Positions 6,380 through 9,546 of a stretch of 9,546 nt of DNA are shown in pieces. Position 1 is the first letter of the stretch, and each line of letters opens with the position of its first letter. The DNA comes from Bryobacteraceae bacterium (GTDB lineage: Bacteria > Acidobacteriota > Terriglobia > Bryobacterales > Bryobacteraceae). Made by a program: the position numbers and the translations under genes. The stretch lies in NCBI GenBank assembly GCA_025929455.1, contig JAICMB010000090.1, positions 1 to 9,546 of the forward strand, given 5' to 3'. Under the pieces are notes generated by a model that had not been told where the DNA came from, searched no databases, and saw only the letters and a list, made by a program, of their open reading frames with translations.

Positions 6380-6907
6380 CTACGAAACCGTGAAGCACCG
6401 CATCCAATTTTGCTCGATCCAGCGACCGTCCGCTGACTTCTCAAACACGCGCCAGGTTTGATATCCGCACAAGTTACCGCAGTATGCGCTTTGCATCACG
6501 AGCGCGAGCGTATGTTTCTCATCGAAATACACATTGCTGAGTGAGATCAGGTCAGTCGCGTCGCCCCCTGGCCGCCAGGGCGTGTGCTCATCGATGAGTT
6601 CGTAGGGCTTTCTTATGTTAAACGCCCGCACCAGTCTGAAACGATCGCGTTTATTTCGGTCGTAGTCAGCGAGAACCTGCCAAAACCTCCAACGCCGCAG
6701 CAATGGAACGCTCGCGCAACGGCCGGGATCAGAGGCCCCATAGGTTTCGCCGGTGTAGGCCGAGATGGTGTACTTGCGATTCGTATTGGGATGGCTCAGC
6801 CTCAGATGCGTGAGCACCGCGGAATACACCGCATACGCATCGGTGCTCCGGTCAGGAGGGATGGTCGGTGGCGTCGCCATCAGGAGCAGGACTACGATCG
6901 CGCGCAT
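6380..6907 (-). CDS. Small secreted protein of unknown function with CGNLCG motif
   Basis: This 175-residue protein begins with a likely signal peptide (hydrophobic core AIVVLLLMA, about residues 3-11), though no clean AxA cleavage site is seen. I do not assign a function. The C-terminal half has a recognisable pattern, LISLSNVYFDEKHTLALV, followed by CGNLCG at 143-148 and VFEKSADGRWIEQNW. I recall this pattern (new-data clause, beta strand, CGxLCG, lysine-rich turn, GxW) from many uncharacterised acidobacterial exported proteins. The two motif cysteines could form a disulfide or bind a ligand. The start is ATG 6907 with no strong Shine-Dalgarno. It lies 29 bp after the sigma54 activator gene on the same strand, and that gap is a perfect hairpin reaching into the start codon. 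It may be co-transcribed with the activator. It converges on the toxin gene. Confidence 0.75.
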   Translation of the reverse strand: MRAIVVLLLMATPPTIPPDRSTDAYAVYSAVLTHLRLSHPNTNRKYTISAYTGETYGASDPGRCASVPLLRRWRFWQVLADYDRNKRDRFRLVRAFNIRKPYELIDEHTPWRPGGDATDLISLSNVYFDEKHTLALVMQSAYCGNLCGYQTWRVFEKSADGRWIEQNWMRCFTVS

Positions 6908-6939
6908 AGCCGCTGGATCGAATAATATACCAGCGGCTA
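6907..6939 (-). repeat. 10-bp perfect inverted repeat spanning the activator stop and the next start codon
   Basis: TAGCCGCTGG (6907-6916) and CCAGCGGCTA (6930-6939) are perfect inverted copies separated by 13 nt of AT-rich sequence. On the minus-strand transcript the stem begins with the TAG stop codon of the sigma54 activator and ends with the A of the ATG of the secreted-protein gene. The loop contains TATATT/TATTAT, which resembles a -10 box. No T-run follows, so it is not a typical intrinsic terminator. It may be a translation-control hairpin or an operator around a promoter. Confidence 0.6.
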
Positions 6940-8562
6940 CGCCCGCCGCCTGAACCCGAATTTGTCGATACCCAGTTTTTTAATACGGAATTCCAGCGTT
7001 GAAGCCGGCATTCCCAGCCGCGCCGCGGCGCCGCTGGTTCCCGAAATCCGCCCGCGCGTTGCGGCGAGCGCGGCTTCAATCGCTTGCCGTTCGCCATCGC
7101 GTTCGGGTGCGGCGGGTTGGGCCGCCGCTCTCGCGGGCGCTTCGCATCGCAGTGTACCGGCGGTCGATAGAATTACGGCCCGCTCGATCGTGTTCTCCAG
7201 TTCCCGCACGTTGCCGGGCCAATCGTAACCGCGTAACGCCAGCATACTCTGCGCGTCGATGCGCGCGATCCTGCGCCCGAACCGCTCCCCATACTTCGCG
7301 GCAAAATGCCCCGCCAGGATCGGAACATCTTCCGGCCGCTCGCGCAGCGCGGGCACCTCGATCGGAAAGACATTGAGCCGGTAGAACAGATCGCTCCGGA
7401 ATCGCCCTTCCTGCACCAGCTTCGGCAGGTTCTGGTTGGTCGCGGCGATCACGCGCACATCGACGTGCACGGTTGGCCCGCCGCCCAGCCGCTCAAACTC
7501 ACTCTCCTGGAGCACGCGCAACAGCATCACCTGCATCTCCGGCGACAACTCGCCGATCTCGTCCAGGAACAGCGTGCCGCCGTGTGCCTGCTCGAAGCGG
7601 CCTTTGCGCCGTTCGGCCGCTCCCGTAAACGCGCCGCGCTCGTAGCCGAACAGCTCCGACGCCAGCAGCGTCTCCGGAATCGCCGAGCAGTTCACCTTTA
7701 CCAGCGGCCCGGACGCTCGCGGCGAGCGGCGGTGGATCGCCCGTGCGACCAGTTCTTTGCCGGTACCGGTCTCGCCGGTGATTAGTACGGTCGCGTCGGT
7801 GCCCGCCACCTGCTCAATGGCCTCCAGCATTCTGTGTAGCGGCGCCGAATCGCCGACGATCTCTTCAAACCACGGCCGTTCGCCCAGCAACGAACGGAGC
7901 TGGATATTCTCGGCCTCCACCTGCTGTCGCAGACTGCGGATCTCTTCGTTCGCGACCGCGTTGGCGACGGCCACCGCCAGCGGACGGGCCACTTCCATCA
8001 AGATCGCGATTTGTTCCGGCGTGAACGGCACCGGATCTGTGCGCGTGTATGCCGCGGCGCCGATCAGTTTGCCCCGCACAACCAGCGGAACCGAGCAATA
8101 CGTGCGCACACCGCCGGCCGCGAGATGGAATTCATGCTCCCACCACGCGTCCTTTGCAAGCAGATCGTCACATGCGTACGGCTGCGGATCGGTGATATAA
8201 CAGCTGGCGGCATCGAAATGGTACGGGATCAGCGGGCGCGCGGGCACCTCTTTCGGTGGCGGCGTCGTACGCGCCAGAAAATCCTGCAGCGTCTCGCCTT
8301 CACGAAACGGATGGCCTGCCACGTGGATCGCGAAGAGGTCGTGCCGGCTGCCGTCGAACCAAATAATCCCGACGCTCCGCCACGGCACGATGGGCAGTAG
8401 CACCTCACTTACGGCGGCTAGCACACCTTGGAGATGACGTTCGGTGCTGACAACTTCCCATGCGCGCAGGAGGAGTTCGTAACGCGCGGTCTGGGACGGG
8501 CGGGCGGCGGTTGCGGTCACGTGCCCCACGATAGCAAATTCGCAAGCGTGTTGCGAATTCAC
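6937..8562 (-). CDS. Sigma54-dependent transcriptional activator (GAF, AAA+, Fis-type HTH; FhlA/NorR-like)
   Basis: This 541-residue enhancer-binding protein should remodel sigma54-RNA polymerase using ATP. Domains in order are a GAF-type sensory domain (about 27-200), a linker helix (about 203-226), the AAA+ domain (about 232-465) and a C-terminal Fis-type helix-turn-helix (about 490-531; [23 protein letters not shown]). Key motifs are intact: Walker A GETGTGKE at 263-270, GAFTGA sigma54-contact loop at 310-315, Walker [11 protein letters not shown] at 328-337, FRSDLFYRL, and WPGNVREL at 448-455. The [11 protein letters not shown] ending is typical of FhlA-like activators. No receiver domain is present, so control is by a ligand or partner acting on the GAF domain; its signal is unknown. 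The outermost start is GTG 8562, without a Shine-Dalgarno. GTGs at 8529 and 8520 are plausible and would put the palindrome at 8537-8559 upstream of the gene. Confidence 0.93.
   Translation of the reverse strand: MNSQHACEFAIVGHVTATAARPSQTARYELLLRAWEVVSTERHLQGVLAAVSEVLLPIVPWRSVGIIWFDGSRHDLFAIHVAGHPFREGETLQDFLARTTPPPKEVPARPLIPYHFDAASCYITDPQPYACDDLLAKDAWWEHEFHLAAGGVRTYCSVPLVVRGKLIGAAAYTRTDPVPFTPEQIAILMEVARPLAVAVANAVANEEIRSLRQQVEAENIQLRSLLGERPWFEEIVGDSAPLHRMLEAIEQVAGTDATVLITGETGTGKELVARAIHRRSPRASGPLVKVNCSAIPETLLASELFGYERGAFTGAAERRKGRFEQAHGGTLFLDEIGELSPEMQVMLLRVLQESEFERLGGGPTVHVDVRVIAATNQNLPKLVQEGRFRSDLFYRLNVFPIEVPALRERPEDVPILAGHFAAKYGERFGRRIARIDAQSMLALRGYDWPGNVRELENTIERAVILSTAGTLRCEAPARAAAQPAAPERDGERQAIEAALAATRGRISGTSGAAARLGMPASTLEFRIKKLGIDKFGFRRRA
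8537..8559. repeat. 9-bp perfect inverted repeat, operator/UAS-like
   Basis: AATTCGCAA (8537-8545) and TTGCGAATT (8551-8559) are perfect inverted copies with a 5-nt spacer. This is the shape of a dimeric-protein binding site. Further TTGCGA-like half-sites follow: TTGCGA again at 8571-8576, exactly 20 bp after the TTGCGA at 8551, and ATGCGA at 8563-8568. The site lies at the very 5' end of the sigma54 activator gene, about 100 bp upstream of a possible sigma54 promoter reading the other way. That is a normal distance for an upstream activating sequence. Confidence 0.5.
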
Positions 8563-8625
8563 ATGCGAGATTGCGAGCTAGCGACTCACGCCGCCACTAA
8601 GTGCTTTATTTACAATGTGCGTCTT

Positions 8626-8642
8626 CTGGTGCGTTGCATGCT
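8626..8642 (+). promoter_or_regulatory. Possible sigma54 (-24/-12) promoter facing the ABC-transporter gene
   Basis: CTGGTGCGTTGCATGCT has GG (8628-8629) and GC (8640-8641) separated by exactly 10 nt. It matches 9 of 12 fixed positions of TGGCACG-N4-TTGCT by my count. It would start transcription near 8653, leaving a leader of about 187 nt before the ABC gene. A GG-N10-GC pair is common by chance in GC-rich DNA. The support comes from its position opposite a sigma54 activator gene with a palindrome about 105 bp upstream. A sigma70-like TACAAT at 8611-8616 has no matching -35. Confidence 0.35.
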
Positions 8643-8654
8643 TCAGGAAGGGCT

Positions 8655-8843
8655 ATGTGCCGCCGCTATGATTGGGATGCTGCGCTCGAAATGCTAGTCG
8701 TGACTCTCGCCGTCCTTTACGGGTTGCTCGGCGCCCCTCAGCCGCGCTTCAATATACAACCGAAGTGGCATCCGGATATGAGGATGACGGAACTTCGCGT
8801 CACCAGAGCCGTATTCTCTCCGTACTCCAGGAGCACACCTTGA
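8655..8843 (+). CDS. Doubtful small ORF (62 residues) upstream of the ABC-transporter gene
   Basis: ATG 8655 is preceded by AGGAAGGG (8645-8652), a fair ribosome-binding site, and the frame stays open to TGA 8841-8843. That stop overlaps the TTG start of the ABC gene as TTGA, an arrangement seen in coupled operons. The product has one hydrophobic stretch (LEMLVVTLAVLYGLLGA, about residues 11-27), then a short polar tail. It could be a small membrane peptide, a truncated secreted protein or a leader peptide. I recognise no family. An internal ATG at 8691 would start a signal-peptide-like sequence (MLVVTLAVLYGLLGA). If the sigma54 promoter at 8626-8642 is real, transcription would begin at about 8653 and remove this Shine-Dalgarno, so the two proposals conflict. 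Confidence 0.35.
   Translation: MCRRYDWDAALEMLVVTLAVLYGLLGAPQPRFNIQPKWHPDMRMTELRVTRAVFSPYSRSTP
8829..8833 (+). promoter_or_regulatory. Shine-Dalgarno fixing the TTG start of the ABC ATPase gene
   Basis: AGGAG lies 6 nt before TTG 8840. The nearest ATG in frame, at 8852, is 18 nt away from it and has no site of its own. This favours the TTG start. Confidence 0.7.
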
Positions 8844-9546
8844 CTGACACCATGGCAGTTCCCGATCACGAAATCCGGGCCACCGCGCAGGAATGCGCGA
8901 TTGATGTGCGCGGGCTCGTAAAAACCTTTCCCGGCGGCGTGCGCGCGCTCGATGGGCTGAGCTTCGCGGTCGAGCCCGGCATTGTGTTCGCGCTGCTCGG
9001 TCCTAACGGTGCAGGCAAAACGACCACTGTGAAAGTGCTGAACACACTATCGCGGCCCGACTCCGGAGCCGCGCTGGTGGCCGGCATCGACGTGCTGCGC
9101 CACCCCGCGCGCGTACGCCGCGCCATCGGCTGCGTCGCGCAAAAATCGGGCGTCGACGTGGACGCGACCGGTCGCGAAAACCTCATGCTCCAAGGTCGTC
9201 TGTATGGGCTGGGAGGCGACGCGCTGAAACGCCGCACCGCCGACCTGCTGGAACGCTTCTGCCTGACCGAAGCCGGCGATAAGATCGCGCGCACGTACTC
9301 CGGCGGCATGCAGCGCAAGCTCGACATCGCCATGGGCCTGATCCACCGGCCGAGCGTGCTGTTTCTGGACGAGCCCACCACCGGGCTCGATCCGGAAGCG
9401 CGCACCGACCTCTGGGACGAGATTGCACGCCTTGCCGAACAGGACCGCATCACGGTGCTGCTCACGACGCATTACCTCGATGAAGCCGACCGCCTCGCGC
9501 ACCGCGTTGCGATCGTTGATCGCGGCAAGCTGGTGGTGGAAGGCAA
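8840..9546 (+). CDS. ABC transporter ATP-binding protein, DrrA/multidrug type (3' end cut by window edge)
   Basis: This is the cytoplasmic ATPase subunit of an ABC exporter; about 235 residues are visible and the frame is still open at the right edge. All nucleotide-binding motifs are present: Walker A GPNGAGKT (54-61), Q-loop Q101, signature YSGGMQRKLDIA (S154-G156), Walker B VLFLDEPTTGLD with D177 and E178, and switch H211 in LLTTHYLDEA. The sequence RVAIVDRGKLVVEG follows. The style (FPGGVRALDGLSF..., TTTVKVLNTL, TGRENL) is that of daunorubicin-resistance-like DrrA ATPases, which pair with an ABC-2 membrane permease, probably encoded just past the window. Substrate is not deducible; drug or lipid export is a family-level guess. 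The start is TTG 8840, set by AGGAG 6 nt upstream. It lies divergent to the sigma54 activator across about 280 bp of regulatory DNA. Confidence 0.93.
   Translation, partial: MTDTMAVPDHEIRATAQECAIDVRGLVKTFPGGVRALDGLSFAVEPGIVFALLGPNGAGKTTTVKVLNTLSRPDSGAALVAGIDVLRHPARVRRAIGCVAQKSGVDVDATGRENLMLQGRLYGLGGDALKRRTADLLERFCLTEAGDKIARTYSGGMQRKLDIAMGLIHRPSVLFLDEPTTGLDPEARTDLWDEIARLAEQDRITVLLTTHYLDEADRLAHRVAIVDRGKLVVEG

Noticed and set aside
6374..6391. ACGGT / ACCGT inverted repeat between the convergent toxin and secreted-protein genes as a bidirectional terminator
   Set aside because: A 5-bp stem with an 8-nt loop and no T-run on either strand is too weak, and it reaches into the coding end of the gene at 6380.
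8428..8697. Plus-strand open frame of 89 codons across the start of the sigma54 activator gene
   Set aside because: It is mostly antisense to the activator's GAF region and has no ribosome-binding site or recognisable domain.
8766..8782. TGGCATCCGGATATGAG as a second sigma54 promoter
   Set aside because: The -24 half (TGGCA) is good, but TG instead of GC stands at the -12 position, so the essential pair is missing.

Overview
The window is GC-rich, densely coded bacterial chromosome. Gene content suggests a soil-type Acidobacteriota (Solibacter/Bryobacter-like). The evidence for that is a secretin with an N-terminal TPR region and a C-terminal cohesin-like domain, tandem GspG-like pseudopilins ending in GTPYxxW, a small secreted protein with a CGxLCG motif, and an FhlA-like sigma54 activator. 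This placement rests on recognising families, not on a database comparison.

Layout. (1) Positions 1-3641, minus strand: a secretin gene (3641->1227) is followed by two tandem type IV/II pseudopilin genes (1212->724 and 737->300), tightly packed and probably co-transcribed. After 53 bp comes the 5' part of hslV (246->1), which runs off the left edge. No secretion ATPase, platform protein or prepilin peptidase is in the window, so the secretin/pseudopilin set depends on components encoded elsewhere. (2) Positions 3642-3780 are a divergent intergenic region with a candidate promoter for the plus strand. (3) Positions 3781-5694, plus strand: smpB (trans-translation) and pepA (M17 leucyl aminopeptidase). 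The pepA Shine-Dalgarno lies inside the end of smpB. Together with HslV this makes a small protein-quality-control and turnover neighbourhood. (4) Positions 5691-6358, plus strand: a type II toxin-antitoxin pair (Phd/YefM-like antitoxin, PIN/VapC-like toxin) with a 4-nt TTGA overlap. A perfect 7-bp inverted repeat sits inside its predicted promoter, which overlaps the pepA stop codon. (5) Positions 6380-8562, minus strand: a sigma54-dependent transcriptional activator (GAF, AAA+, Fis-type HTH), then a small secreted protein of unknown function. The whole gap between these two genes is a 10-bp inverted repeat. (6) Positions 8563-9546, plus strand: a regulatory region with an inverted repeat, TTGCGA half-sites and a possible sigma54 (-24/-12) promoter. 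It is followed by a doubtful 62-codon ORF and the start of a DrrA-like ABC-transporter ATPase gene, which runs off the right edge.

How the parts may work together. The pseudopilins and secretin would form part of an export or pilus-like machine at the cell envelope. SmpB and PepA act in ribosome rescue and peptide turnover, and HslV in proteolysis. The sigma54 activator may control its divergent neighbour, the ABC transporter, from the palindrome between them. That link is inferred from layout only. Most of the window is ordinary core and accessory genome. I found no clear evidence of a wholly new system. The least explained parts are the regulatory DNA around the sigma54 activator and the uncharacterised secreted protein.
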